A stretch of 64,000 bases of DNA from Gentiana macrophylla (GCA_026214975.1 CM047815.1:83472800-83536799); one strand, 5' to 3'; positions 10,495 through 23,300 are shown, counted from the first letter of the stretch. Notes: generated by a model not told the origin, from the letters alone. Made by a program: numbers and translations.

Positions 10495-13400
10495 ATGTCT
10501 TTAAGTGCTGATGTTTTCGAGCCCGTGGCACTTAGTAATGGTGAGTGTGAAGGTTTTTAGATACATTTACGCTTTTTATTCATCTCGTCATTCCTCAAAT
10601 TGTTTTTGTATTTTTTATTTTTTTTCGTTTCCACAGCCAAGCAACGAGCTACTATAGTTGAATGGTTGAACAGCCTTCTTCCTCATCAAAGTTTGCCGAT
10701 AAATGCTTGAGACGCGAATTACGCGCATTTTTGGTAGATGGAATGATATTATGTCAAATACTAAACAAGCTAAAACCAGGTTCTGTGACAGAGGTAATCA
10801 TTATTTTTCCTCATTCTTGATAGAATATACTTAGATCTTACGCTTTTACTTGTCAAGACATTTATACTTGTATTTATGCAGTATGATCATTCACCTAAGT
10901 CTCCAGAATCGTGTTCAGAGAACGTTAAAAGGTTTTTATCAGCTTTGGATAAGTTGGGACTTCCCAGATTTCAGTTATCGGACTTGGAAAATGTAAGAAC
11001 TATAACAACATACGGCGTATGATTGATTGATATATGTTTTCTTTCTGAAAAAAAAAAATTGATTATGTAATGCAGGGGTCAATGAAAATCGTATTGGAGT
11101 GCCTTTTAACTCTTAGAACGCACTTCATGCCGAATGTTAGTGGATATGCATCTTCTGGTACTCGTTCTCCCAGCCAATTCGGTTATGATACGAGTGTTAG
11201 ATGGAAGCAATTAGGAGACCGTTTAGTTAACAGTGACGTATTCCAAAAGGACGACAGATCAAGATTGAGTTCACCGTTTCAACGTGCATTACGTAGTCCA
11301 GTGATGTCAGGTGCTGTACCGAACCTTCTCTTTCGCCTGCATTACGTAGTCTCTCTCATTTTTAGAAAACGATGTTTTTAAGAATATTTTGTACCATTTT
11401 TTTGTTGTTGATCGTCTGCAGAGCCATCAGCTGCATTGCTTCATCATGTTGGACAGAAATTCCACGAGATATTTCAGGTGAAACAAGGGCGCTATGCAGA
11501 TCTTCCTGCCACAAAGATTTCGAAATGATGCAACCAAATAGTTTAGATGTTAGTGTTTGCATCCTCGATTTTAAAATATAAAAAAAAACGACAAATTCTA
11601 AACAGGAGATTCTTAAGTAGAGTCTCTATTGTCCCCGATACTTCAGATATGGTGTAATAAAGACTCTCTTCATACAAGAATTTTCGTTTATAAGCACGTA
11701 TTAGCAGTTCTTTTCAAAGGCATATATCAAGCAACTGAACACGTTTTTTCATTTTTCGTTTTCTAAACAGAATGCTCCTACTCAATCACTTTTGAGTGTA
11801 GTGAATGGAATTCTAGATGAAAGTAGTGAGCGGAAAAACGGAGAAATACCTCATGTATGAACCTCTGAAAATCCATTTTTTTTACTCTTTCTTGTTATGT
11901 TTATGAATCACTAACAACACCTTTGAATTTCCATGTTTTTTGTATGATAGCGTGTAGCCTGTTTACTCAGAAAAGTTGTTCAGGAGATTGAAAGGCGTAT
12001 TTCTACTCAAGCTGAACACTTAAGAACAGTAATGAATTGTCCTTTTCAATTTTTGTTCCGATTGAAACGATAGATACCTGATTCAATGTTTTGTCTTTCT
12101 ATTATTAACAGCAAAACAATCTTTTTAAATCTCGTGAAGAGAAGTATCAATCTAGAATTAGAGTTCTTGAAGCCCTTGCAAATGGAGTAATGGAGGAAAC
12201 CAAGGTACTTTACTCATAATTGCAGCCTAAAAAAATTATATGGCTCAAAATTGTTTACGTTTTTTGTGTTATACAGTATGAGAAGAGTCAGATGTACGAG
12301 AAAACACGAGATGATGAACAGGATACGACGAAATTGGCTAAGGAGAATGAAGATCACAATAATGAAATCACATCTATGAAGCAGGATCTAGATAAATCAT
12401 CAAAGGAGAATGAAGAACGCAATCATGAAATTTCAAATTTAAAGCAGGAAACAGCTAGATTAACCAAGGAAAATGAAGATCGGAATCATGAAATTACAGC
12501 ATTAAAGCAAGAGCTAGAAATAGCAAAGTTGAAAATCGAGGAATACAGGTTAAAAATGGAGATTGGAGCTAAAGGAGCACAGCAGCAAGCAGAGGAGAAG
12601 TTGGTGGAAGTTTCGAACCAACTCACCGAGTCAAGAAAACGAGTGAATGAACTCGAGGCATCGTCTAAGTTGAATTCTCAAAAATGGAGCAAGAGGAACA
12701 TTTATATCAAAGCTTTTCAGAATTCCAGCTCGGTGCATTACTGGTATATATGTATCCATATATATAATATGTTATTTCTTGATTTACATGCATACTTTGT
12801 GAAATTCTGATCCATTGCAAGTGTTGTATTGCATGCAGGAACTCAAGTTTTCTTCACAGTCAATCAAGCAAGAAGTTGTCAAATCACAAAAGAGCTATTC
12901 TGAAGATTTTACTCGCTTAGGTGAACTAATTATTCCTCCCTGGTAAAAACGAATCACTTCAAAAATCCCGGGACCCGCCTTTGGCCCGAGAATTGTGTTG
13001 CAGCTGAAAGCATGCAAAAAAAAAGTACTAATGCTACTTTAAGCATTTTAAACTTATTACATACTCTATGCCAGGTAAGGAGATAAAAGCTTTACAAAAG
13101 GCAGCAGGAAGCTATTATTCTATGCTCACGAAAATCAGAAGCTACATAACGAGCTACAAGAGCTTAAAGGTCTTGAATTCTTTTCACATCTTTACATGAA
13201 TGCGGATTTTCGGTTATGTTTTATTGATTTAACGTTTTTTTTTTTTCCGTTTCATTTTCTAAACATAGGAAATATTAGAGTATATTGTCGTGTAAGGCCA
13301 TTCCTTCCTGGACAGAAGGAAAAACAATCAACCATAGAATATATTGGTGAACACGGGGAGTTAATAGTCGCAAATCCTTCAAAACAAGGGAAAGAGAGCC

Positions 13401-15275
13401 GTCGATCCTTCAAGTTTAATAAGGTTTATGGTCCTACTTCAACACAAGGTTTAGTAATTATACTCATTTTTATTACAGTTTGATTTGTTGGATTTCCTTT
13501 TCTTTAATACATTTGGACAAAGAAATGTCTTACAGTTCACTACTTTTGTGTAAAATGGCAGCTCAAGTATATTCAGACACACAACCCTTAATACAATCAG
13601 TTCTAGATGGATACAGTGTTTGCATATTTGCTTATGGACAAACTGGCTCCGGGAAAACGTATACAATGGTATGTGGCATTACGCAAAACTTACTGTGACT
13701 CCGCACACATTTGACATTTCAAAAGTCGATTATAACAATCCCTCATTTAATATTAAAGTTGTACTGAAACAAGTTGTAGCTTAAATTGCATATGCATGTG
13801 TATAATATCCAGACAGGTCCTGATTCAGCAAGTGAAGAGGACTGGGGAGTAAATTACCGTGCTTTAAACGATCTCTTCAACATCTCTCAATCAAGAGAGA
13901 GCACATATTCTTATGAAATTCTTGTTCAAATTGTGGAGATATACAACGAACAAGTTCGTGATTTGCTATCAAGTGATGGAACACCAAAGAAATATCCTTT
14001 TTTAAAGCTACTTTCTTGCCTCAAGCTTATAAATATAGCACGTATAAAATTTAAATGAGAGTTTTGGTGTTGTTTCTACCATGATAAGTAAATGTATTTC
14101 CTTGATTTGCGCACACTTGGGATTCTGTCATCTTCGCAACAAAACGGACTAGCAGTGCCGGATGCAAGCATGTATCCAGTAAAATCATCTAGTGACGTAT
14201 TGGATTTAATGGATACGGGATTGAAGAACAGAGCGAAAGGTTCCACAGCTATGAATGAAAGAAGTAGCAGATCACACAGGTTTTCTTGATTCTTGGCCTT
14301 TATATTATTTTGTAGAAAAGAGATATATCATTACGTTTGAAAACTTGACAGCATTGTGAGCATTCATGTTCGTGGGATCGATCAGAAAACGAATTCTTCA
14401 ATGCGGAGTAGTCTGCATTTAGTAGATCTAGCAGGAAGTGAAAGAATCGATCGATCCGAGGTTACGGGTGATAGATTAAAGGAAGCGCAACATATAAACA
14501 AATCATTATCAGCATTGGGAGATGTCATTTTTGCTTTAGCTCAAAAGAGTCCTCATGTTCCTTATCGAAACAGCAAGCTTACTCAAGTCCTCCAGAGTTC
14601 TTTAGGTCAGTAAATTTGCTTTTTACTTCTTGATTACTTGCATGCCGTCCCGGAGTTTTTATAGGCCCTAGGCTAAATAATCAAAACGACGAAAGAATGA
14701 AACGGTTTTTAAAAGATATGTCACGTTTTTTAAACTAATAAACTTATTGGACCAAAAGAAAAACCGGCCCCCTAAATTTTGGTCATTTTCCGAGGGCCCT
14801 AAGCCGTGGCCTTGTTGTCCTATGCCCAGAGACGGGCTCTTCACCTATTGAAATTTGAAAGAGATGATAATTAAAGAAAGACGATCATTCTTACTGATTT
14901 TTTGTCATTCAGGTGGAAAAGCTAAGACCCTTATGTTTGTTCAACTAAACCCTGACGTAAATTCGTATTCTGAAACAATGAGTACCCTAAAGTTTGCTGA
15001 AAGGGTATCCGGGGTTGAGCTCGGTGCTGCTCGAAGCAGCAAAGATGGTAGGGATATTAGAGAGTTAATGGAGCAGGTGCGTGCGTGTTTCAACGTTTAT
15101 TACGTCACTACGTACATTCGATCTTGTCATTTATTCAAGAGTGTTTTTATTTATAAAATTTAAAAATTTAAAAAACGCGGTTTTATTTATTTAGGTTGCG
15201 TCGCTTAAAGATACCATAGCAAAGAAAGATGAGGAGATTGAAAAAGTCACTGCTGAGAAAAATATGGTTCATTGA
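10495..15275 (+). CDS. KIN-14 family kinesin with CH domain (frame-disrupted)
   Basis: Minus-end-type kinesin of the plant KIN-14 class that carries an N-terminal calponin-homology domain (KP1-like). Exons I place: 10495-10540, 10637-10793, 10882-10992, 11076-11310, 11422-11548, 11771-11854, 11951-12028, 12112-12204, 12277-12743, 12839-12920, 13075-13169, 13269-13448, 13562-13668, 13813-13991, 14115-14279, 14352-14605, 14913-15076, 15195-15275. All introns are GT-AG except 13992-14114, which is AT-AC. CH domain about residues 16-120, coiled coil about 255-520, neck plus motor about 526-865. The motor has P-loop GQTGSGKT (13636-13659), switch I NERSSRSH, switch II DLAGSE and [10 protein letters not shown], and looks intact. 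Single-base frame breaks lie near 10715, 11521, 12692 and 13129, with an in-frame TGA at 10708-10710. The exon total is 2705 bases; four restored bases give 903 codons, consistent with four real one-base losses. A TGA soon after the motor removes the long tail usual in KP1-like proteins. Either a recent pseudogene or a gene with consensus errors. Confidence 0.9.
12340..12528 (+). repeat. Three 63-bp coiled-coil repeats in the kinesin
   Basis: Three tandem units start at 12340, 12403 and 12466, exactly 63 bases (21 residues, three heptads) apart. Each begins with Lys-Glu-Asn-Glu and contains Asn-(His/Asn)-Glu-Ile followed by (Met/Leu)-Lys-Gln. They extend the stalk by whole heptads and keep the coiled-coil register. 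Confidence 0.88.
13992..14114 (+). other. AT-AC (U12-type) intron in the kinesin motor domain
   Basis: The intron begins ATATCCTTTT (13992-14001), a perfect U12-type 5' splice site, and ends TTTGCGCAC. The sequence TTCCTTGATT at 14098-14107 matches the U12 branch-site consensus TTCCTTRAY, with the likely branch A at 14105, nine bases before the AC. Removing exactly 13992-14114 joins GGAACACCAAAGAA to ACTTGGGATT and keeps the kinesin frame (Thr-Pro-Lys-Lys-Leu-Gly-Ile), as in related kinesins. No GT-AG pair does this. Confidence 0.88.
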
Positions 15276-15499
15276 GGTATGTATATGATTCTTCTTTTTT
15301 CCAGGTTATGTGGAACTCAACACAACATGATGCTTTGCAACTGTCTCTTTAAATTCACCTCATTAAAAATCGATTTATTAAAAGGTGATTACTGGTTTTT
15401 ATCTATATATGGGAACAGAAACTGAAGGCTTGGCACACAGCTGACTTGTCTTCTCGAGTATATAGCGATACATTCAGAACTGTAGATATGTAAGTATCT

Positions 15500-15503
<4 letters not shown>

Positions 15504-15559
<56 letters not shown>
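15504..15559. repeat. (TA)n microsatellite
   Basis: About 56 bases of perfect TA dinucleotide. Confidence 0.95.
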
Positions 15560-15560
<1 letters not shown>

Positions 15561-15705
15561 TGATTTAAGTAAAACTGGATGATTTGTGCATTGTTCTTGG
15601 ATATGGAGTTTGTATCACACCGAACCTTAAGATGGGCGCCTTTTTTTACATGTCGTTTATCTGATGATGTGGTGCAATATGGGTAGTTTTTCTTTGGTTG
15701 CTTCG

Positions 15706-15780
15706 TTTGAGGAGTGACCCGATGAGGCAATCATCCTGACCATAAACTGTAAATAATAAAAAACCGAGTCACTCCTCAAA
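15706..15780. other. Stem-loop, 16-base arms
   Basis: TTTGAGGAGTGACCCG at 15706-15721 pairs with CGAGTCACTCCTCAAA at 15765-15780, with one mismatch and a loop of about 43 bases. It lies downstream of the kinesin stop. Too short to call a microRNA gene. Confidence 0.6.
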
Positions 15781-16567
15781 TGGAGTGACCATAGAAGAAT
15801 TTCCCGTGAAATACATATTGTTTTGTGATCTATATAGCCTATAGTCATGTTATTAGAATGCATATGAATAATTCACGCGACATATTGCTTCCTCCTTGGC
15901 CATCGAGCACGGTTTAACGATGTTTCTTTTCTTCGTTTTGATTGATTGTGCTTGCAGGAATAGAATAGAATAGAAATACAACAGCCCTCCAAAAGGCTCA
16001 ACTGGTATAACCTTCAAGATCAAGTTATTTCATGTGACTTGCAAAAACTGATAGAATTCTTGCAATGAATATATATTTTCTAATTTCTTGAATTAATTTT
16101 GATCTGTTTCAGGATTGAGAATAGGGGGAATTGAACAGATAAGAAGATGGCATTGAGATAGAGTATTAACTTTAGTCTCAGATTTTTATTAGATTTCTAG
16201 TTGATCAGATTGTATAGAGTTTAGCTTTCTGTAAAAATATATAATAATAATAATAATAAAATGACCCTTTGGTTTCTGCTGTACAAATTAAAGGGGTTGC
16301 AGCATAGCAACAAAGTGAAATTTTGATTTATTCTTTTACAATTTTCAACTTGTTAGGTTCTATATTTGATACAATAAAGTGCTGAACATTAGCCTCCCAA
16401 CCATGAGGAGAGTGTGACTGTCCAAACTCTAGGAATTAAGCTATTGTTGGTGCCCTGCTCCCCTACAAAAGAGAGGGAAGGAGCCCTTGACACCTTCCTA
16501 GCAAGAGGCTTCACCGGTGGACAGGGGCGGATATAGCATGTTCAATGGGGGAAACGTGTCTAAGTAG

Positions 16568-16709
16568 TTACTAAATTCATTATGGCTCAAATAGCGTTGT
16601 CAGACCCGCAGTGTTGAAACGTTACACGGTGACACATGTTACTGAATTAATTATGGCTCCAATAGCATTGTCAGACCCGCAGTGCTAAAACGTTACATGG
16701 TGACACATG
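16568..16709. repeat. 71-bp tandem duplication
   Basis: Two units of 71 bases starting at 16568 and 16639 share TTATGGCTC, TTGTCAGACCCGCAGTG, AAACGTTACA and GGTGACACATG, with a few substitutions. A third copy decays after about 16710. No ORF. Confidence 0.85.
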
Positions 16710-16774
16710 TTACGACTCATATAGTGTTGGAATGTATAGAGTAAAACAATATAGTCTTGGAGCAATAAACGATA

Positions 16775-17360
16775 CTCTCTCCGTTTTTTTAGCTGACACT
16801 TTTCACAATTTGCTTTATTTTTATTTATCTGTCATTTTACATTTCCAGTGCAGTATTTATTATTTTTTTTCACATTTACCCCTCAATTTAATTATAACAC
16901 ATAAATAAAGTGTTTATATCTCCAATAAAAAATAACATTCTCAATGCTAAAAACTTCAAAAATCAATTTGTCTCACTAGTACCCATGCAGATACATATTC
17001 CCAATATACTACTCCAATTAATAAGAGATAATCAACATTTATTGGATGTCTATATATTAAAAAAAAAAATCAAAGGACAACTCAGTTATTTTACCATCTT
17101 TTTCAGACACATTAATCACTAATTTGTGTGAATTTTTTCTACGACAAATAAAAAAAAGGGTTTATTGTTAAAAAAGACAATTTGAAAATAGAAATATGCA
17201 AAGAGTACAGTAGAATATTTTTCTAGGTAAAAATGACATATTTTTATTCCACTATGATAATGAAACAAAAGATCAGGCTGTCCTGATTCTCATTTTCCTC
17301 ATTCTTTTTATCTTTTTAAACCACTCTCCCTAAAATAAAGATTAAAAAAAACGGGAGGAG
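16775..17360. mobile_element. Stowaway-like element, 586 bp
   Basis: The left end CTCTCTCCGTTTTTTT (16775-16790) is the approximate reverse complement of the right end AAAAAAAACGGGAGGAG (17344-17360), and both are flanked by TA (16773-16774 and 17361-17362). It is longer than a typical Stowaway and has no transposase, so it could be an internally expanded MITE. Confidence 0.7.
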
Positions 17361-17362
17361 TA

Positions 17363-17813
17363 TTATTTATTCTTCAAAACCACGGTCCACACTGGACATA
17401 ATTTATTTTTAATGCAATGATGATGAACATCAACCCCACCCATGTTTGTGGTTCTAGAAACCATTTTTATGGTAATAAAGCAAAGACAGCCTTGCTTTTA
17501 GACAAACCATTTGGAGCCATTTATATCATGGAACCATTTATACTGCATTGTGTAATGGAAGTATGAGCATTGATTGTAGTGTGATGTAACATTTTTTTTA
17601 TTATAAAATAATAATGCTTGCCTAATTGCTAAATCTATTGACACGTCGTCATATTATTATGTTCCATTGTTTTAAAATAGATCAAAAAGAAATTAAAGTC
17701 AATGTATGATCATATACACTAATGTGCGTATTTATCATATCATACTAGTTGTTATGCTTGATCAACCAGTATTAATTGAGAGACTTTATGATGCTGGCGG
17801 TTAGAATGATGTT
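17363..17813. other. Non-coding AT-rich spacer
   Basis: Nothing recognisable on either strand. Confidence 0.4.
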
Positions 17814-17933
17814 ATGCAAAGTGTCATTACATACATTAAATTCTCTCTCATTTTTACTCTCTTTCACATAATACACTTTTTATCGTGTGTGAGAGGTTAA
17901 AGCGAATGGTTGTAATGTATATGCCACTTTGCA
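17814..17933. mobile_element. Small MITE candidate
   Basis: About 120 bases bounded by imperfect inverted ends TGCAAAGTGTCATTACATAC and its near-complement GTATATGCCACTTTGCA. No ORF. It abuts the left edge of the gypsy fragment. Target duplication not clear. Confidence 0.5.
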
Positions 17934-17974
17934 CTTTCTTCTACAACTGGTTGTATTATAAAATTTGTCGTATT

Positions 17975-18343
17975 AATTAGTCTTATTAATCGTTGATGTA
18001 AACAAGCCATCATATTCGTTGTCTCATGTTCAACTCCTTATAAGTGAAGAAGTACTTCAAACTCTTGTGTCTGTAAAGATTTTGCATGCAACCTCATACA
18101 GATAATTCCTTTAATATCTTTGAGGCATACATCGTTGTTGGTATATCGAGATCATAGATGGGATAATTATGCTCATAATGCTTCAACTGATGGGAAGCAT
18201 ATGCAATCACTCTGCTATCCTACATCAACACATATCCCAAGCTTATTTTGGAAGCATCACAAAAGATCTCATACTCCTTCGTTGGCGTAGGCAAGGTCAA
18301 AATAGTAGTTGTCACCAATATATTCTTCAATTCCTGAAATACA
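17975..18343 (-). pseudogene. Gypsy RT/RNase H remnant, left half
   Basis: Read on the minus strand, this encodes the end of reverse transcriptase and the start of RNase H of a Ty3/gypsy element: an FQELK segment, a T-x-L-T-LP segment, EIFCDAS, VIAYASHQLK, then HKSLKY near 18040. The reading is broken by stops. It continues exactly into the other half at 30143 if copia A and one copy of its ATACA target duplication are removed, showing that copia A landed inside this gypsy element. Confidence 0.85.
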
Positions 18344-18551
18344 ACATAAGATTCTGAAGTAAAAGAAGATAAGGATAAATCACTAATCAATTATAACAGT
18401 ACCATCTTACACCCTCATATACCAACACCTAGATAATGGGAATATAACCACCTTGCTACTAGAGTGACAAGTGTCTATCTAGGTGTCACATAATAACAGA
18501 CTAGGCCCTTACACTAATCATAAATATATATTTAGTCATTATATTCTAACA
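18344..18551 (-). repeat. 3' LTR of copia A
   Basis: 208 bases, nearly identical to 29935-30142. It directly follows the purine-rich tract on the minus strand and is bordered by ATACA at 18339-18343. Confidence 0.93.
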
Positions 18552-20055
18552 TTCCCCCTCATATAAAATGGGGTCAAAACCACATTGAGTTTGCTTCGAA
18601 AATAGGTGAATATGGCAGCAGTCAGAGGCTTGGTCAGTACATCTGCTACTTGATCAAATGTTGGAACATAGTTGACAAGCATTTGGCCTTGCATAACTTT
18701 ATCTCTCACAAAGTGAACGTCCAGCTCGATATGCTTCACTCTGGAGTGCATAAGCGATTATGTGCTAGTGCTCTCACCCCTAGATTGTCACACCACAAGT
18801 ATTGGTTTGGCGGTTGGTTTGAGATGTAACTCAGGACAGAACATTGAGCGACCACTTGTGTTTGAGATCTTTGCATTAGCAAGAGCACGATATTGAGATT
18901 CAGTCTTTGAAACGGACACCACATGTCGCTTTTTTGATGACCAAGACACAAGAGAACCAGCCAAGAAGATGCAATAAGAAGCCACAGATCTTCTGTCTAT
19001 TTTATCACACCCCCAGTCTGCATCACTGAAGCTGTGGATATGCAGGGGTTGACAGGGCTTGAAAAGAAGGCCATAGTAAAGAGTCCCTTTGATGTACCTT
19101 AACAGATGCTTGACAGCTTGCCAGTGAGCCATATTAGGTGCTGCGATATCGATCGAGAGTATTAACAAACAAATGCAATATACGGTCGAGTAAAAGTTAA
19201 ATACTGCAGTGCACCAATTGTACTTCTGTACAGGGTAGGATTGGACATAAGAGTAGTGTCAGGTTTGATCTTTGCAGAGACTACCATGGGAGTAGAACAT
19301 GGCTTCAAATTTTGAAAGCCTAACTTTGCCCAACAATTTGCCGAGCATAAACATGTTGAGAAAGGTATAGTCGAGCTATCTCTAACGACTTGTACCCCAA
19401 GAAATGATGCAAATCACCTGTGTCTTTGAGAGCAAACGGAATGGAGGGATTGAATAAAGCTCTTTGGATTTTTCGAAGATCATTACGATGAATCGAGAAT
19501 ATCATCTACATATACTAACACACATGCACCTTATCATGATGAAAAATAAACGAGGAAGGATCACTTTGGACCGCATAAAGTTCCAAGACACAATTTGTTT
19601 CTCAACTCATCAAACCAGCCCTAGTGTGCTGTTTGCACCATATATGGCCTTTTAAGATGACAAACATAATCAAGTTTCTTTGGTATCAATAAAGCCTTCA
19701 GTCGCTTCATAAAGACAGATTCAAAAAGAGTTCCATTGAGAAAAGCATTATTAATATCAACCTGTTTAATAGGAGTCTAGGGCAACAAAGAATGGCCAGA
19801 ATAATCCTGATAGTTGATGCTCTAGCAACAGGACTAAAAGTCTCAGAATAGTCCACTCCTGGAGTTTGATTAAACCCTTTGGCAACTAGTCTTGCCTTGT
19901 GTTTGTTCACAGTACCATCAGGATTGAGTTTGAGCTTGAACACCCACCTATTATCCACAAGGTTGTGTGCTTGAGATTTTGGAACCAGATCACATGTGTG
20001 GTTCCTCATGAGGGCATTATACTCATCTTGCATAGCCTGTTTCCAATCAGGATGT

Positions 20056-20366
20056 TGTGGAAATATTACGTTACATTAGTGTAACATATTAATTGTGAGA
20101 CATATTAATTGTAAGACATATTAATTGTATTGAATAAACAATTAATATGTCATAAAGTCATAAAGTAACTCTATTTTGTCTTATTAGGTAATAGACAACT
20201 CTAGCAATTAATACTAGCCGACTACAGTAATTAATTGCTCTCTCCTAACTTATACTCTACTAGGACCTTTCTCACTTACTTGTACCTATTTATACTCACT
20301 CTTTTATGATGAATAAACTAAGTTGAAGTTTACTCAAGTATTATTTACTTTCTCAAACTCTCTTCA
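20056..20366 (+). repeat. 5' LTR of copia B
   Basis: 311 bases, TG...CA, AT-rich, with several ACATATTAATTGT tandem motifs at 20083-20130. It is preceded by GATGT. Confidence 0.95.
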
Positions 20367-23300
20367 TGGTATCGAGAGTTAAACTCCCGAATCCATTTGC
20401 AAACTCTCAAGGTACCTCTTTGAATCAAGAATGTCTTCATTATCTCAAGCTTCTCACCTCGTTGAGTCCCAGTGCCTCAGCAGATGGGATCATTGACTCT
20501 TCATCTTACACTAATCATAGACTTGATGGCAACAACTACTTGCCGTGGTCAAGGTCTATGAAAATGTACATCTCTCTGGACAAGGTAAGATGGGATACCG
20601 TCGGCTCTAAACTCGCCCCTCTGAAGATGACCCCAGGATTTGAAGCATGGGATACTACTAATAATCAAGTCATGACCATTCTCACAAGATCAATGACAAA
20701 AGAGATTAGTGAGAACTTTATGATGTATGATACCGCAAAGGAGATCAGGATAATGCCAGGGATCTTTACTCCAAGAAAGACAATACATCAGAGGTACATG
20801 AGCTTGAAGCTCAAATTCAAAAGCGCAGACAAGAGATATGTCTGCGTGACTCAATATTTCAACCAACTATCTAAGGCATGGCAACACCTAGATATGTTGG
20901 AAACTCACTCTGGAATGATGTCAAGGATCTTCGCCTGTATAAAGACATCATAGAAAAGAAGAGAGTATTCAAGTTCCTCCTTTGGATGAATCCTATTCTT
21001 GATGATGTTAGAGGTAGAATTTCGGCTACTAAACCTCTCCCAAATCTCAAATCCATGTTTTTTGAGGTCAAACATGAGGAAAGCAGGAGGAAAGTGATGC
21101 TCTTGAACTCCCTGGCCGACAACCCTACTTGAGAGTGCCACCTGCATTGATCGCGGGAAACCCGGCTGAGGTTATTGAGGCTTACTGAGGAAGCCTGCCG
21201 ATAAAACCTGGAAAGTCGTTTCGTGACCACTTTGCAGAACGCACAAATCACACCAAGGACACTTGCTGGAAACTACATGGCAAGCCTAACTCCTCCAAAA
21301 CCTCAAGACACGCCAAGGAAAGTCGAGCGAGACATACAAGTGAGGAAGAAGATGACAACAAAGTTGAATGCACGACTGCTTTGCATTCAAAGCCTTCCTA
21401 ACTCAACAAAAGGAGGTAGTCACTCTACCGACATAGCCTCTCATGCCAAGACAGTAAATTCTACTCAACTATTAGTAATGAAACCTGGATTGTTGATTCA
21501 GGGCCTCATCCCATATGGTAGTAATAAAAATCTCATTACTCAACTTAAGCCATGTCCTCAAATTCACAATGTTAAGGCTGGCATTGATGGATCTATCTCT
21601 AGTGCAAAAGGTTTTGGTAAGGTGCAACTTACTAATAAGATATGCCTACAGGATGTCCTATTTGTTCCAAAATTAGATTGCAATCTCATATCTCACAATA
21701 AACTTACTAAAGATTTGAACTCGGATCGTTGTTTTTAATGAGAATCGGTGCACTTTCCAGGATCATTCCTCAAAGCGTGATTGGGGGTGCTAAACCGTGC
21801 TCGGGATTTGTATGTGGTCGACCGCTGAAAAATGTAAGATCAAGCGAATCGCCTCAAGAGACTGCACTCAAAACCTTGACAATATCATGTTATGGCATTA
21901 TAGACTAGGACATCCAGCTTTTAGTTATTTAAAGTCTATAGATCTGAATTGTTTAAAGGTTGTAATTTGAATGATCTCCAATGTGATATTTGTCAATTTT
22001 CCAAACTCACCAAATCTGTGTATGCAAAATTACCTCACTTACCATCCACACCATTCACCTTAATTCACAAAGTGATGTATGGGGACCTCAAGAGTAAAAA
22101 GCATAACGAGGAAGAGGTGGTTTGTTACCTTCATAGATGACCACACGAACCACTTGGTTATTTTTAATGAAGGATAAATCGAAGTTGGATCCATCTTTCA
22201 AGAGTTTTACAACATGGTCTCCACTCAGTTTGACACTAAGATCAAAATTTTGAAGACCGACAATGCTCTTGAATATTATGAGTCTAATCTCATTAATTTC
22301 TTGATGAATAAGGAATTGTCCATATCAAGAGTTGTGTTGAGACTCCTCAAACCAAAATGGGGTTCTTGAGAGAAAGAACAGTGCATCCGCTAGAAATGGC
22401 TAGGTCTATCATGTTTACCACAAATGTCCCAAAATATATGTGGGGTGAAGCTATATTGACTTCCACATACTTAATCAACAGACTTCCCAAACAGGTGTTA
22501 GGCTTCAAAACTCCTATCAAAACCCCATCGCCACACACTCCTCGCCCCATCTTATTTCCCAGTTACCTCCAAAAATCTTTGGTTGTACTGTGTTTGTCTA
22601 TATCCATGCCCAACACAGAAGCAAACTTGATCCCAAAGCTCACAAGTGCATTTTCCTAGGATATGCAAAGGACATGAAAGGCTACAAGTGTTACTCTCCT
22701 TCTGAAAAGAGATTTTACAATTCTATGGATGTCAATTTTTTTGAAAGGACTCCCTACTACAGCAAGTCCACTGAGGCAGTCACTGATGGAAACCTGATTG
22801 AAATTGACCTAAACCCTTTCCCTCAGCAAACTCTTAACCTCAAAGAACTCATCGACTCTCGTGAGTGAACCTCGGACCTACTCGACACTCAAAGCGACCC
22901 TCATCGAACACGAGACTCATCGACCCGAGCCTGGCCGACCTGAGCCTCATCGACACTCAAAGCAATCTACGGACTCTCAGCAGCCTGCTGACATTGATGA
23001 TAGGCCTATTGCTCTCAGGAAGGGAAAGAGATCTTGCACTGATCACTCTATTCATACTTATTTATCTTATGATCAGTTGTCTCCTGTCTTTGCCATGTTT
23101 ACACAGGACTTGGATTCTCACTCTATTCCTAAAAATATTCAGGAGGCTCTTCAAAATGATAAGTGGAAGGCTGCTGTTAAAACAGAGATGACTGCCCTCC
23201 TGGATAATCATACTTGGGATCTCACAACTCTTCCAAAAGGCAAGAAGGCAATCAGTGCAGATGGTTATTCACTATCAAATACAATCTTCGATGGTACAAT

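Larger units (their letters stand above)
15276..16567 (+). other. Downstream region of the kinesin gene
   Basis: No further kinesin tail exon could be recognised. A good donor-like GGTATGT follows the TGA immediately, so the original gene probably continued. The region holds a (TA)n tract, a short hairpin, and AATAAA at 16255-16260 inside an ATA-rich run, a plausible poly(A) signal. Confidence 0.4.

Noticed and set aside
14640..14845. Locally GC-richer block with GGCCCTAGGC and GAGGGCCCTAAGCC in a kinesin intron
   Set aside because: Resembles a common plant dispersed repeat, but ends and duplications could not be defined, so it is not called.
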